Below, in pieces: positions 24,553-36,070 of a stretch of DNA of 64,000 nucleotides; positions within the stretch are counted from its first letter, which is position 1; each line of letters begins with the position of its first letter. A model generated the notes under the pieces. The model did no database searches. It was not told the DNA's origin and saw nothing but the letters and a program-made list of their open reading frames with translations. This DNA comes from Cynocephalus volans. Lineage: Eukaryota > Chordata > Mammalia > Dermoptera > Cynocephalidae. A program made the translations under genes and the position numbers. Location of the stretch: the NCBI RefSeq assembly GCF_027409185.1, contig NC_084462.1, positions 24,713,577 through 24,777,576 of the forward strand, in the 5' to 3' direction.

Positions 24553-25911
24553 GGGGAACAGACTGTCTTTTGAACAAAAGGTGCTGGGAAAACTGGATAT
24601 CCACACGCAAGAGAGTGAAATTGAATCTTTATCTTACACCATATACAAAAATCAACTCAAAATGGATTAAAGACCTAAATGTAAGATCTGAAACCATAAA
24701 ACTCCTGGAAGAAAACAGGGAAAAAACTCTTTGACAATGATCTCGCCAATGATTTTTTGGATAGGACACAGAAAGCACAGGCAACAAAAGTAAGCATAAA
24801 GTGGGACTACATCAAATAAAAAAGCTTCTGCACAACAAAAGAAATAATCAACAAAACAAGAACATGATCTACAGAATGAGAGAAAATGTTTGCAAAGCAT
24901 ACATCTGTTAAGGCGCTAATATCTAAAATATATAAGAGTGTTAAACAATTCATAGCCAAAAAAATGAAATTAAATAAACCCATTCAGAGATAGACAAAGG
25001 ACCTGAACTCATTCTTCTCCAAAAAAGACACAAAAATGGCCAAAAGGATGTGAAAAGATGCTCAACATCACCAATCATCAGAGATATGAAAATCAAAACC
25101 ACAATGAGATGTCACCTCACACCTGTTAGGAAGGCACTTATCAAAATGACAAGAGATAGCAAGTGTGGGCAAGGCTGCAGAGAAGAGGGAACCCAAGTAC
25201 ACTGTTGGTGGGAGTGTAGATTGGTGCAGACTTCATGGGAAAAAGTATGGAGATTCTTAAAGAAATTAAAAATAGATCTACCATATGACCCAGCAATCCC
25301 TATTCTGGGTACATATCAAAGAGAAGTGAAGTGACCACTTCCTAAAGATATCTGCACTCCCATTTTTATTTTGGCATTATTCACAATAGCCAAGAAATGG
25401 AAACAAGGGGCGTGTTCATCAAAAGATGAATGGATAAAGACGTACGATGGAATATTATCCAGCCTTAAAGAAGAAAGAAATCCTGCCTTTTGGGACAACA
25501 TAGCTGAACCTAGCGGACATTATCCTAAGTGAAATAATCCAGACACAGAAAGACAAATATTACATTATCTCACCTATATGTGGACACTTAAGATAAAACA
25601 AAAAACGAACACATAGAAACAGAGTAGAATAGTGGTTGCCATGGAAGATGTCAGTCAAAGGGGACAAATTTGAAGTTGAGTAAGATGAATAAGTCTAGAG
25701 ATCTAATACACATGAGGACTATAGTTAATAATACTGTTTTCTACTGGAAGTTTGCTAAGACAGTAGACTTTAGGTACCTGTACACACACACACAAAAGAA
25801 AAGCAACTGTGTGACATGATGAATATATTAATTTTCTTGAATGTAGTAATCAGTTCACTATGTATACCTACATCAAGTGATGTGCTTTAAATATGTACGA
25901 TAAAAACAAAA
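24553..25911 (+). mobile_element. L1 fragment (ORF2 C-terminus and 3'UTR) inside MER5A
   Basis: Starts in the ORF2 region (GTGCTGGGAAAACTGGATAT), continues through a CGQGCREEGTQVHCWW Cys-rich motif near 25160-25210 and [13 protein letters not shown] near 25271-25310, and ends in a 3'UTR near 25910. AAACAGGCTGCTGGGG-like and AAACACACAGACTACTGGG-like words at its two ends suggest a diverged target duplication. Confidence 0.82.
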
Positions 25912-26042
25912 CAAAAAACACACAGACTACTGGGCCACGCCACCTCATTTCTGATTCAGTAGGTCTAGGGTGGGGCCTGAGACAAGCAACCAGGTGATGC
26001 CGATGCTGGGGTCTGGGGACAGCTTTTGAGACCCACTGTGAT
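25912..26042 (+). mobile_element. MER5A-like DNA transposon, right piece
   Basis: ATTTCTGATTCAGTAGGTCT, then GGTGGGGCCTGAGA, CAGGTGATGCCGATGCTG and TTTTGAGACCCACTG. This is the right half of a MER5A-type MITE, complementary in structure to its left end. Confidence 0.8.
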
Positions 26043-26249
26043 TACTGAGCAGCATGAAGGCTCCTTTAAGGTTTGAGGTCACGCAGGAAAAGTGAGAGCA
26101 GTCAGCATGGCGGAATGTTATTCTCCAGCTGTGTTCAGCTGCTCAGGTGTAGTTGCAAAGGAGGTGGAGGCTGAATGAACCAGAGATTATCACCAAGAGT
26201 TTCAAATAGCTGAGTCCTTCTTATCATTCTGGACTCATCTCAAAAGAAA

Positions 26250-26515
26250 CTGCCTCACGGCACCTTCCCTGAACATTTGATCTAACCATCTGCCTCCTCC
26301 TCACCATCATGCACTTTCATTTTTTTTCATAGAACATTTCACTATCTGAAATTTTTATGAATATCTATTTTGCTACTTGTTGCTCAGTCATTCCACTAGA
26401 GTTGACAAACAACAAAATAGAAATCTTGAAAATGTTCTTTTCAGTCACTGCTGTATTCCTAGAATCTAGGGCAGTACCTACACATCACATGTGCTCAAAA
26501 GTACTTCTTGGTGAA
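26250..26515 (+). mobile_element. L2 3'-end fragment
   Basis: CACCTTCCCTGAACATTTGA, then ATTTCACTATCTGAAATTTT, TCACTGCTGTATTCCTAGAA, and CAGTACCTACACATCACATG followed by TGCTCAA. These are the ordered landmarks of the ancient L2 3' end. Confidence 0.7.
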
Positions 26516-26689
26516 AAACATGCGAGAGAATAGGGAGAACAAATTCCTGCACAAAAATACTAAACCATCGCATTGGTCTTGACTATGAAAAGACAAATAT
26601 TTACATAGTTATAAAAATATAAACATAGTTGACTGATATGTCTAAAATGAATGTAAATACATTGGAAAGAAGGGCAGGAGAGATGGTAG

Positions 26690-27125
26690 TTGAGACTAGC
26701 TAGCTGCTCACCTCTCCATTTTCTCTTTCTGAAGACTGTTTACCAGGCTCCTTTGTCTGGGGGCCATGACTCCATTCTGCCCATTGGAATTTGGAATTTT
26801 GGCAAAAAAGATGTCCATACCACTTCCACACTTAGGCACAAAGACACTCATACAATCCACCATTCTCTCTCCCTTCCTCAATCTCTCTCTCTCTGTTCAT
26901 CAAGAGGCTGGTGCAGAGCATCCCTGTGGCTTCTGGGGATGCCCTAGAGGACAGTGGAGATGTAGGATAAAAGGAGCCTGGGTTCCTGAATCCCAGTTCA
27001 GAAGACAGCAAGGCAGAAGGCTGCCTAATGAACACTGACTGGACTCTGGGTGAGTTCAAAATAAACTTTAATTGGTCAAGCCCCTGAAATTCTAGGGCTA
27101 TATTTATTGCTGAGTGGGAAGAAAG
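26690..27125 (+). repeat. Old repeat of uncertain family
   Basis: The segment ends in GAGTTCAAAATAAACTTTAA followed by TTGGTCAAGCCCCTGAAATT, an MLT1/old-LTR-like finish. The 5' part (CTCCATTTTCTCTTTCTGAA onward) is not recognisable to me. A CTCTCTCT stretch is present near 26880. Confidence 0.35.
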
Positions 27126-27149
27126 GTCAAGGATTAATTAAGAATTATT

Positions 27150-27660
27150 AGTGCCATAAAAAAGAATGAAATCCTGTCATTCACAGCACCATGAATACTT
27201 TGGAAGATACTATGTTAAGTGAAATAAGCCAGGCACAGAAGGAGAAATACCACGTCCTTACCCATATGTGGAAACTGATAAACTTGATCTCATAGAAGTA
27301 GAAAGTAGAATAGTGGTTTCTAGCTAGGTCTGGGGAAGGTAGGGGGAAGGGGTGAATAGAGAGAGGTTGGTCAGCATATACAAAATTACAGCTAGATACG
27401 CAGAATAAGTTCTAGTGTTCTATAACAATGCAGGGTGACTTGTATAATTACAGATAGCTAGAAGAGAGAATTTTGAATGTTCCCAACACAAAGAAACGAC
27501 AAATGTTTGAAGTGATGGATATGCTAATTACCCTGATTTGATTATTTAGCATCATATACATGTATGGAAATATCACACAGTACCCGTAAAAATGGACATT
27601 TATTATGTGTCAATTAAAAATAATAATAAAAGCACAAACCTGGTTGAAAAACAAGAGAAA
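27150..27660 (+). mobile_element. L1 3'-end fragment
   Basis: TGCCATAAAAAAGAATGAAA, GTTAAGTGAAATAAGCCAGG and CACAGAAGGAGAAATACCAC are followed by 3'UTR text ending in an A-rich tail near 27660. Confidence 0.8.
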
Positions 27661-27689
27661 AAAAAGAATTACGAGTGTATCACTCAGGG

Positions 27690-28270
27690 TCCAGTCAGGA
27701 GAAAGTCATCACACATTAATCTGATCAGAAAACATTAACATAAAGAATGATTAACTACAGCAGATTACCTATAATGGGGTAAAGAGGGTTCTAAAGAGTA
27801 CTATAGGGCTGAGGGATAGGACTTGACCTCTTAAGAATCCTTTGGCTTGCTAATTTGCTCTAAAGTGCTATCCATTTTTGCCACTCGTTCCATCTACTGA
27901 ATGTTTTCAAAGAATATTTCTCTTTGCAAGATACTAATTGGTTCTTTGTAATCTGTAAGAAATTCAAAGTCACACATACATTGGGGCTCTAGGAGGGACC
28001 TGAGCTACCACCCCAACCTGGCAGCAGCAAGGCAAAATGAGGCACAGTGAAAAAAAATTACTAGTTGGCATTGCATGCTCTGCCTCTGGTGTCACAGGGT
28101 GAATTTCTTTTCTCACTCAGTGGTGACAAGGCAGTGTTCATTGGCACTCTGCTCTCACCAAGGTGGCATCAGCTGGGCCCAAAAGACAGCTGAATGTTCA
28201 CTCCATCTGACCTGCATGCCACACCTGAACATGGTGTGCCTGCTACAAAAGGAGGTAAAATAAGACCCAG
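27690..28270. other. Unassigned intronic sequence
   Basis: No gene or clear repeat family. The start (TCACTCAGGGTCCAGTCAGG) resembles an old interspersed repeat. Confidence 0.3.
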
Positions 28271-29190
28271 TCTCACAACAAAACACCGAAAATGTCCAGT
28301 ATACAATGGAAAATCAATCAGCAAACCAAGAACCAGAACAATTACAACTTGAATGAGAAAAGACAACCAATAGGTGCCAATGCCAAGATGACTCAGATGT
28401 GGGAATTATCTGATAAGAATTTTAAAGCACCCATCATGAAAATGCTTCACTGAGCCATTATGAATACTACGTACCCATTAGTACAGCTAAAACTTAAAGG
28501 CAGAACTTTTTAAGTGTTGGCAAGGACACAGAGCAACAGAAGGTCTTATACACTGATGTTTAGACTATAAAATGGTACAACTAGTGTGGAGAACACTTTG
28601 GCAGCTTTTTCAAAAGTAAAACATACACCAATCATATAATCCAGCCATTCCGCTTTAAGGTATTTTCATAAGAGAAATGAAATCATATGCACATACAAAG
28701 ACTTGTACACAAATATTCTTAGCAATTGTATTTGTAATAGCTAAATATTGGAAACAGCCCGAATTTCCATCGACTGATGGATGGGTAAACAAGTTATGCT
28801 ATATCCATATAATGGAATACTATTCAGAAATAAGAAAGGAATAAACTATTGCCACACGCAGAAATGTGAATAAATCTCAAAATAATTATGTTGAGTGAAA
28901 GGAGCCATGCATAGAAAAGAGTACAGACTGTATGCCTTCATTTATATAAAGTTATAGCATATGCAAACAAAGCCCCAGAGGCAGAAAGCAGAGCGGAAGT
29001 AGGAGAGGGGCGTGGGGAGGGCGAGAGGGAAGGATTACAAAGGGGCATGAAGAACCTCTTCTGGGTGATGGACAGCATCTGGTCTGCAGTGATAGTTTCC
29101 CAGGTGAATATATTTGTCATAACTTACCAAACTGTACATTTTAAATATGTGACACTTATCGTTTGCCAACTATACCTCAATAAAGAGTTT
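28271..29190 (+). mobile_element. Old L1 (HAL1/L1M-like) fragments
   Basis: 28340-28440 shows ORF1-region text (GCCAATGCCAAGATGACTCA, TTATCTGATAAGAATTTTAA). 28490-29190 is an L1 3' end with TTGGAAACAGCCCGAATTTC, ATATCCATATAATGGAATAC and a terminal ACTATACCTCAATAAAGAGT. The RPLP1 pseudogene inserted at its very end. Confidence 0.75.
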
Positions 29191-29201
29191 AAAATAAAGG
29201 G

Positions 29202-29741
29202 GAACCTTTTTCCTCAGCTGCCGCCAAGGTGCTCGTTCCTTCCGAGGGAGCTAAGGCTGCGTTGGGGTGAGGTCCTCACTTCATCCGGCGACTAGCACTG
29301 AACCCGGCAGCGCCAGTCCCGCAGTAGCCCACACCATGGCCTCCGTCTTTGAGCTCGCCTGCATCTACTCGGCTCTTATTCTGCACGACGAGAAGTGACC
29401 GTCACGGAGGATAAGATCAATGCCCTCATTAAAGCAGCTGGTGTAAATGTTGAACCTTTTTGGCCTGGCTTGTTTGCAAAGGCCCTGGCCAATGTCAACA
29501 TTGGGAGCCTCATCTGCAATAAAGGGGCTTGTGGACCTGCTCCAGCAGCTGGTCCTGCACCAACAGGAGGTCCTGCCCCTTCCACTGCTGCTGCTCCAGC
29601 TGAGGAGAAGAAAGTAGAAGCAAAGAAAGAAGAATCTGAGGAGTCTGATGATGACATGGGCTTTGGTCTTTTTGACTAAATCTCTTTTGTAACATTCAAT
29701 AAAACGGTGAACCCTAAAAAAATAAAATAAAATAAATAAAT
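29202..29741 (+). pseudogene. RPLP1: RPLP1 processed pseudogene
   Basis: This is an intronless retrocopy of the mRNA for 60S acidic ribosomal protein P1. It has a 5'UTR, an ATG at 29336 ([18 protein letters not shown]), a C-terminal acidic tail ([18 protein letters not shown], stop at 29679), a 3'UTR with AATAAA, and an A-rich tail. A perfect duplication, AAAATAAAGGG, lies at 29191-29201 and 29742-29752. An indel at about 29385-29392 (GACGAGAAGTGACC) shifts the frame after codon 18, and the normal glycine-rich hinge shows substitutions, so it is not coding. It inserted in the plus direction, opposite to the NXPE gene. Confidence 0.95.
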
Positions 29742-29752
29742 AAAATAAAGGG

Positions 29753-30684
29753 AAATCTCAAATTAGGACTAATGACTGATAGTGACAATATAGTAAATTT
29801 CTAAATTTGGTGGGAAGACAGGAAAGTACCTGAGCTTCCCATCTAAGAATGGAGATAATATGCTTAGGAGGACTTTCCTCAAAATCATGGTAAGCAAGTG
29901 CTACAATTAGCCCGTTGATACTTTATAATTGAGTTTATAGAGATTTTGGTCACTGAACACTGGGCCCAGTCTGACAGGCATTCTGGCTGGCGTGTCTAGT
30001 CCATCTTCCCACTTACTCCACAGGCATCTCTGAGACGTGTAATACCTTTTTACTGGCTACGGGTAGCTTGGGACATAATTTTTCTTAAAATAACTGCTTT
30101 CGTATACTGAGTGTTTTGTTTTCCAAATGGGGGTTACTCACAAGTCTTGTGATGGTTTTACGTTTTCCATTAATTTTGACTATTTAGAAAACAGGGTGCA
30201 CATGGAAGATTTGGAGTTGGATTAGTTTCGCTTTGGTGGGGCTCGCTCTGTCTTTCGGTGCTAAGGGAACCATCATCTCTACCAAGTCACTGGCCAAGAC
30301 CAAAACTGTGAAAAAATCGAGTGGGGTGAAAGACGAAAGTTTGAACTTTATGTCCTTCACATTTTAATTTTCCTTAAGACACTAAATGGGGAATTCATTT
30401 AGAACCTAAACGGGGACTTTTTGGTAGAGTCACACATTGTATTCTTTGAAAGTTGTTGATGTCATTTGAGCTCGTTACATAACTTCCGATGAGCTAAACT
30501 GGAAAGCTAGGTCGATGGTGATAATCCGTCCTCCCAGCTCTCACTCACTCATCCTTTGGAAAGTGCCAGCATCCTGCCCCACCTCTGCACGAACTACAGG
30601 AGTCTTGCTCTTCAAAGCCCTCCCTGTTCCCCTTGTCCTTCATAAGTCTGCAGGCTCCTGCCCTCTCCCCTCACAGTCACTCAC
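29753..30684. other. NXPE intron sequence, unassigned
   Basis: No repeat family or RNA gene was recognised between the pseudogene and the NXPE exon. Confidence 0.4.
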
Positions 30685-30898
30685 AGGGCACGGTGTCACG
30701 CAGATATTCCCACCACTGCCGGAGTGTGGAATCCCCCATCATGTGGACGATGTGGCCAGCCAGGCAGCCCAGGATGCTGTCAACAGTGGGGAAGGAGCGG
30801 CCAGAACAGGACAGTGAGTGCCACATATCTTGGTGGCAGAAGCCAGAGGGTAAAAAGTGCTGGAAGCCCAGGGTGGCATGGGGGCCGTGGAGACAGTG
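30685..30898 (-). CDS. NXPE family protein, PC-esterase block I exon
   Basis: This exon carries the start of the PC-esterase (GDSL/SGNH-like) domain. On the minus strand it follows a CCTTCTTGTAG acceptor and ends before GTGAGTG. The reading frame shows PSGFCHQDMW, CSGRSFPT, a CLAGHIVHMM helix and then GDSTLRQWWEYL, with the GDS serine as the expected nucleophile. The exon ends in phase 1 and joins cleanly to the final exon at 11445 (Ser-Leu-Lys-Pro). Its 5' phase does not match the preceding exon, which suggests an indel in the C-rich stretch near 30880 or an unrecognised alternative acceptor. It lies next to an ancient MIR element. Confidence 0.85.
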
Positions 30899-30954
30899 CT
30901 ACAAGAAGGAGAAAAACAGAACGGGCTAAATAACAAACAGGCTAATGTTAATAT

Positions 30955-31105
30955 CTTACCATATTAGACTGCCAGGCACTCTTCTATGTACTTTACATGT
31001 ATTATTTCATTTACTCTTTTACAAAACCCAGAAAGTACTATTCTTACCTCCATTTCCAAGTGGGGACACTGAGGCACTGAAATGTTAAGTAATTTGCCCA
31101 TGATC
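30955..31105 (+). mobile_element. MIR, left piece
   Basis: TGCCAGGCACTCTTCTATGT, TTTACATGTATTATTTCATT and CACTGAGGCACTGAAATGTT, then AAGTAATTTGCCCATG, are the ordered landmarks of a MIR core. The 3' part resumes near 32445. Confidence 0.8.
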
Positions 31106-32440
31106 AAGAATAGTGCCTGGAAGTTCTTCCAAAACTCAAACATAGATCTACTATATAGAGCAGCAATCCCACTTCTGGGTATATACCCAGAGGAATTGAA
31201 AGCAAGATCTCAAAGAGATCTGTGCACTCCCACGTTCATTACAGCATTATTCACAACAGCCAAGAAATGGAAACATCCTTTGATGGATGAATGGATTTTT
31301 GAAATGTGGTACATCCATACGATGGAATATTAGTCTTAAAAAAAGAATTCTGCCACTTGACAGCATGGGTGAAACTGGACTGCATCATGCTAAATAAAGT
31401 AAGCCAGACAGAAAAAGAAAATACTGTATGATCTCACTGATAAGTGGAATCTAAAAAAATTAAACTCATAGAAGCAGAGACGGGGGTTGGAGGAAATGGA
31501 GAGAAGTTGGTCAAAGCATACAAACTTTCAGTCAAACTTTTCAGAATAAGTTCTGGTGTTCTAATGTGCAACATGGTGCCTCTAGTCAATAATTCTGTAT
31601 TATATGTACCAGCCAGCTGCCCACCCCCCAAAATACTGTATTACATGTTTGAAATTTACTAAGAGAGTAGATGTTGAGTGCTCTTACCATCAAAAAAAAA
31701 AGTACCTATGGGAGGTAAGGGATGTGCTAACTAACATGTTTGTGGTAATTGTTTCACAATGTGTATGTATATTTTATCATTACATTGTACACCTTAAATA
31801 TACACAATCTTATTTGTCAATTTTACCTTAATAGGAGGGTACTTCAAAACGTTCATGGAAAAAATAGAATTAAAAGATAATACGAATCTTTCCATGAACT
31901 TTCTGACATACCCTTGAACTACATGATACCAATTACATGAGGAATCTAAAATAGTCAAATTCACAGAAGCAGAGAGAAACACGGTGGTTGTCAGGGGCTC
32001 GAGGGAAGACAAGATGGTGATGTATTAGTCAAAGGGTACAAAATTTCAGTTACACAGACGAGTAGGTCCTAGAGGTCTACTGTACAGCACAGAGCCTAGA
32101 ACTAACAATAGTGTGTTATGTATTATTATTGCATAATACATACTACATTTATTATTTTAAATATATAATGTATCTTTATTATTATATATCATGTATTGCT
32201 ATTATATATAGTAGAAGGTTGATCTTACATTAAGCATTTTTATCACACAGAAAAATAATAATCAATAGAGACGTTGGGACAAAACTTATGGAAGTAATGG
32301 ATATGTCTATGGAATAGATTGTGGTGATGTTTTCACAGGTGTGCACTTATCTTCAAATTCCTCAAGTTGTATACATTACATTTGTATGGCTTTTAGTATT
32401 TCAATCATACCTCCATGTTTTTTTTTAATGGATAGTGACT
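31106..32440 (+). mobile_element. L1 3'-end fragments inserted in a MIR
   Basis: TAGAGCAGCAATCCCACTTC, GGGTATATACCCAGAGGAAT, CATTATTCACAACAGCCAAG and TGTGGTACATCCATACGATG are L1 ORF2-end and 3'UTR words. A mariner-type MITE (31836-31918) sits within it. 31919-32440 continues with L1 3' text (CACGGTGGTTGTCAGGGGCT). Confidence 0.8.
31836..31918. mobile_element. Mariner-type MITE, about 80 bases
   Basis: Terminal inverted repeats: GGGTACTTCAAAACGTTCAT at the left, and CATGAACTTTCTGACATACC at the right as its imperfect reverse complement. Two further copies lie at about 32762 and 63042. Confidence 0.7.
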
Positions 32441-32444
32441 GGTA

Positions 32445-32515
32445 GAGATAGCATTTGACTCCAGGAAGTCTGATGTTACAGCCCATACTACTAACCACTA
32501 TGCATACTGCCCTGG
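32445..32515 (+). mobile_element. MIR, right piece
   Basis: GCATTTGACTCCAGGAAGTC, then CATACTACTAACCACTATGC, is the tRNA-distal end of a MIR. It continues the element at 30955. Confidence 0.7.
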
Positions 32516-32611
32516 CTGGGAGAAGCTAAACTCCAGTCAAGGAATAAAACCCCTCCAAGTAGATTACCACCACCATCATCACCCCCCCCAGCATATCCCA
32601 GCTCCACTCAC

Positions 32612-32691
32612 CCAGGATACTGTTCTCTGTGTCTCCCCGTCTGATCTGAATTGGAGAAATGCCATGAGGTAGTAGCTTGTCAGTCACATTC
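32612..32691 (-). CDS. NXPE family protein, short middle exon
   Basis: This is an 80-base exon between a TTTCTCTAG acceptor and a GTGAGT donor. Only one frame is open. Joined to the preceding exon, which ends in TG, it starts with Trp and reads WNVTDKLLPHGISPIQIRRG, then DTENSILG. This matches the place in NXPE proteins where a short linker with a VNI...VIPRRI-like pattern connects the neurexophilin-like region to the PSG...W segment. It lies about 20.9 kb from the previous exon, and that intron holds the long L1 and the class I provirus. The exon ends in phase 1, whereas the next exon as delimited starts in phase 0. Confidence 0.72.
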
Positions 32692-32761
32692 CTAGAGAAA
32701 CACCAAGAATGAGAATTAAGGAATGGTGACCAGATGAAAGCTTAAGTCACTGTGGGCATAC

Positions 32762-32842
32762 AAGGGGTCTTCAGAAAGTTCATGGAATGGTTTGTATTAT
32801 ATGTTAATTCAATTTTTCCACAGACTTTTTGAAGTACCCTAG
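32762..32842. mobile_element. Mariner-type MITE, about 80 bases
   Basis: GGGGTCTTCAGAAAGTTCAT at the left and CAGACTTTTTGAAGTACCCT at the right form inverted ends. TA-containing flanks (CATAC and AGTA) fit mariner insertion. Confidence 0.72.
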
Positions 32843-33529
32843 TATGGTGATTGACTTGTAATTTCTACTCTGCCTAATTCCAAAAAGGTTGTTATAATAC
32901 AATTAACACATTTATAATTTGGGCCAATTACAATAAAGAGTTAGAAAAATAATGGAAGAAAGAGAAAATCTAATCGGGAGCCTTGGAGAACGACTTTCTG
33001 CAATTAACCCACCCATTTAGCTCTCAGCAAACTAATAGTCAAGGTGAGAAAAGAATGACTGAGCCAAATCATGTAGTCCACCTGATAAATGGAAATACCC
33101 AAGCATGCCGGGAGACACCAACTTGTCCTGACACCAAATTCTGCAAGGAACATAGAGCAGAATCATTTTTTGTTACACGAACACCCAGACAATGGGGAGC
33201 GTATGCTCTACTTTTTAAGTTGTGGGTTGTGTATAGTGACTACCAAAGACGTGGGATGAAAGAGCGAGGTAGTGTGGGACAGCCCCGTACAGTGGAGAAA
33301 TCTGCAAACAGCACTTCAGCCAGGTGATCGAGGTTAACACCAACAGGCACAAACCATGTTGATAGTATATACCCTTGACATGATGTGATGATAGTGTCAC
33401 TTTACCTCTGTGATCTTTCTCCCCAAAACACACAACCTCAGCTCAGTTACAATAAGAGCAGCATACAAATGTCTATAGAAGAGAATCCTGCAATACAGTT
33501 GACTAATACTTCTCAAAACTGTCAAGACC
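32843..33529. other. Unassigned intronic sequence
   Basis: Contains short open frames (such as 32983-33327) with no recognisable domain. These are most likely old repeat or neutral sequence. Confidence 0.35.
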
Positions 33530-34430
33530 ATCAGAGACAGAGAAAGTCTGAGGAACGTGCACAGCCCAGAAAAGCCTAAGGAGACATGACAGCTGACTGT
33601 AATGTGGTGACTCGAATGGGATCCTGGAACATCAACCAAAAGAGACCTTAGTTTAAAACTAAGTAAATCTAAATAAACGATGGACTGTAATTAATAATAA
33701 TGTGTCAACATTTGTTCATCAACTGTAACAGATGCACCGCACTCATGGAAAATGTTAATACTCAGAGAATCGGGGCGGGGGAGGAAGGGAAGGTGGGAAC
33801 TCTGTTCTGTCTGCCCAGTTTCTCTGTAAATTTAAAAGTGTTCTAGAAAATAAAGTGTACTAATACAAAAAGCCCCAGCAATTCCACGCATGGGTGTTTG
33901 CCTAAGACAAATGAAAATATCTGCCCACAAAACTCTCATACCCCAATGTTCACAGCAGTTTTATTCCGAATGGCTTAAACCTGAGAAAAAACCCAAACGT
34001 TCATCGAGACGTGAGTGAATTAACAATGTATGGTGTCCCCATGCAATAGCATTCAGCAATAAAAAAGGAAAAAACCCTACAGATATCAACATGGATGAAT
34101 TTCAATACATTTTACTGAGCAAAAGAAACCAGGTACAAGAGTGCATACTGTATGATACAGTTTTTATGGGATTCTAAAAAAGGCAAAATTGAAATATACC
34201 ATCAGAAAGCAAATCAGTGTTTGACTGGGGCTGGACATGGGTGGGGAACATCAACTGTGAGGGAGCACAAGAGAATTTCCACGGGTGGTGGAAATGTTCT
34301 GTATCTTGATTGTGGTTGGTGCAGGTACACAGGTGTACACATTTATTAAAACCCATTGACCTGCAGGTTTGAAACGAGTATATTTCATTGGATGTAAATT
34401 ATACCTTAATAAAGTAGATTTTTAAAAAAA
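33530..34430 (+). mobile_element. Two old L1 3'-end fragments
   Basis: 33530-33862 ends in TTTCTCTGTAAATTTAAAAG then GTTCTAGAAAATAAAG. 33863-34430 restarts with CCAGCAATTCCACGCATGGG and ends in GTAAATTATACCTTAATAAA. Both finish as L1 3' ends do. Confidence 0.7.
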
Positions 34431-35185
34431 TGCTTAAATGAATACAAAAAACTCAGACAACAGGATTACGGGCTACGGACTAATGCCAGAATTAAACAAA
34501 TAGCCATTAAATGACTTAGTAAATATTTCTTGCATTCGTGTATGAACTGCTGTCTCTAGAATTGACGGGCTGTAGTTCCAGTTAGGCTGGAAATGCTGTT
34601 GGGAAGTTGTTTCATGTGTTTGCGACTAGATGTCTCTCCCATTCCCCAAAGCTAATGTTGAGAGCTCACCTCCTCTTTCTCCCTGCGCTTCCTGGGGCAG
34701 GGCAGAGAGGGACAGGGACAGCACCTCTTACTTTACAGAGAAGCTCTCTCACCATTAACCCCCTTACTGGAAAATTCGTCTACTTCACGCATTCCCACTT
34801 CCTCCTTGCCCTACTCAAGAGAGGAGGCAAAACTGGATCTATGCCCTTCTCCATGTTTTAGATTGTGCCATGTTCATTTTCTGCACCATCTTTAACTTAT
34901 TCTTCCTTTCAGTTCTTTCTTTCTAGAATATAAGCATCGTCACATCTACTCCGTTAGGTAAAGCCATTCTTCCATTCTTACGTCCTCCTGTAAGTACAAC
35001 TCTATCAGGAGCCTTTCCTTCATAGGACAACTTCTTGAAAGACTCATCTGCCCTTGTTATCTGCTTCTTTTCCCACCCCAATACACATATCTTAAAAAAG
35101 ATATCGCATTGTGTCCTTGACATCCAGTCCTATTGGGTCTTAACATTTTACCAGATTTGAATCAGATCTTTCTTTAAAAACAAAA
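34431..35185. other. Unassigned intronic sequence
   Basis: No gene or clear repeat. The 34630-34950 part is pyrimidine-rich on the plus strand. Confidence 0.35.
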
Positions 35186-36070
35186 TGATCAACCAATAAA
35201 ATAAAAAATAGTGCTAACACCAAATGCTGAGAAGGATGCAGAGAAACTGTGTCTCTCATACATTGCTGGTGGGAGGGTAAAATGATACAGGCACTCTGGC
35301 AAACAGTTTGACAAGTTCTTATAAAACTAAACATCCACTAATCACACAAACCAGCAATTGCAGTCAGGCATTTATTCCAGACAACTGAAATCTTACGCTC
35401 ACATAAAAATCTGTACATGAATATTCATAGCAGCTTTATTCATAATAGTCAAAAACTGGAAATAACCCAAATGTCCTTCCATGGGTGAATGGTTAAACAA
35501 ATTCATATAATGGAAACCAGGCAGCAATAAAAAGGCATAAATTATTGATATACACAACAACTTGGACGGATCTTAAGGGCATAGGGAGAAAAAGCCAATA
35601 TCTGAAATGATTACATACTGTATGATTCCATTTATATGCTATTCTAGAAATGACAAAACTATAGAGATGGAGAACAGATTAGTAGTTGCCAATGTAGGGA
35701 CAGGGGTTGGAGGGTGGGAAGGCCATAAAAGTATAGCACAAGGATTTCCTTTATGGTGATGGGACATTTCTGTACCTTGATTGTGGTGGTGGTGGTTACA
35801 CAAATCTACACATGGGCTACATTTGCAAAAACTTACACATGTACCCATGAACACACACACAGGTGGATGTGCGAGCTGGTAGGTGAAGACTTAATGAGGC
35901 CTGTAATCTTGTTAACATAGAGTAGCAATGTCTATTTTCTTGTTTTGATTGTGCTACAGATACATGAGATGCTGCCATTGGCAGAAAGTGGGTGAAGAGG
36001 TCAGAAGACTATGGACTATTTTTGCAGCTTCCTGTAGGTCTGTCATTATTTCACAATAAAAAGTTAAATT
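35186..36070 (+). mobile_element. Old L1 3'-end fragment
   Basis: GCTGAGAAGGATGCAGAGAA, TACATTGCTGGTGGGAGGGT, CATAGCAGCTTTATTCATAA and TACTGTATGATTCCATTTAT in order, ending in TTTCACAATAAAAAGTTAAA. Confidence 0.8.

Noticed and set aside
29336..29679. Functional RPLP1 gene
   Set aside because: No introns, a frameshift near codon 18, an A-rich tail and a target-site duplication identify a processed pseudogene.
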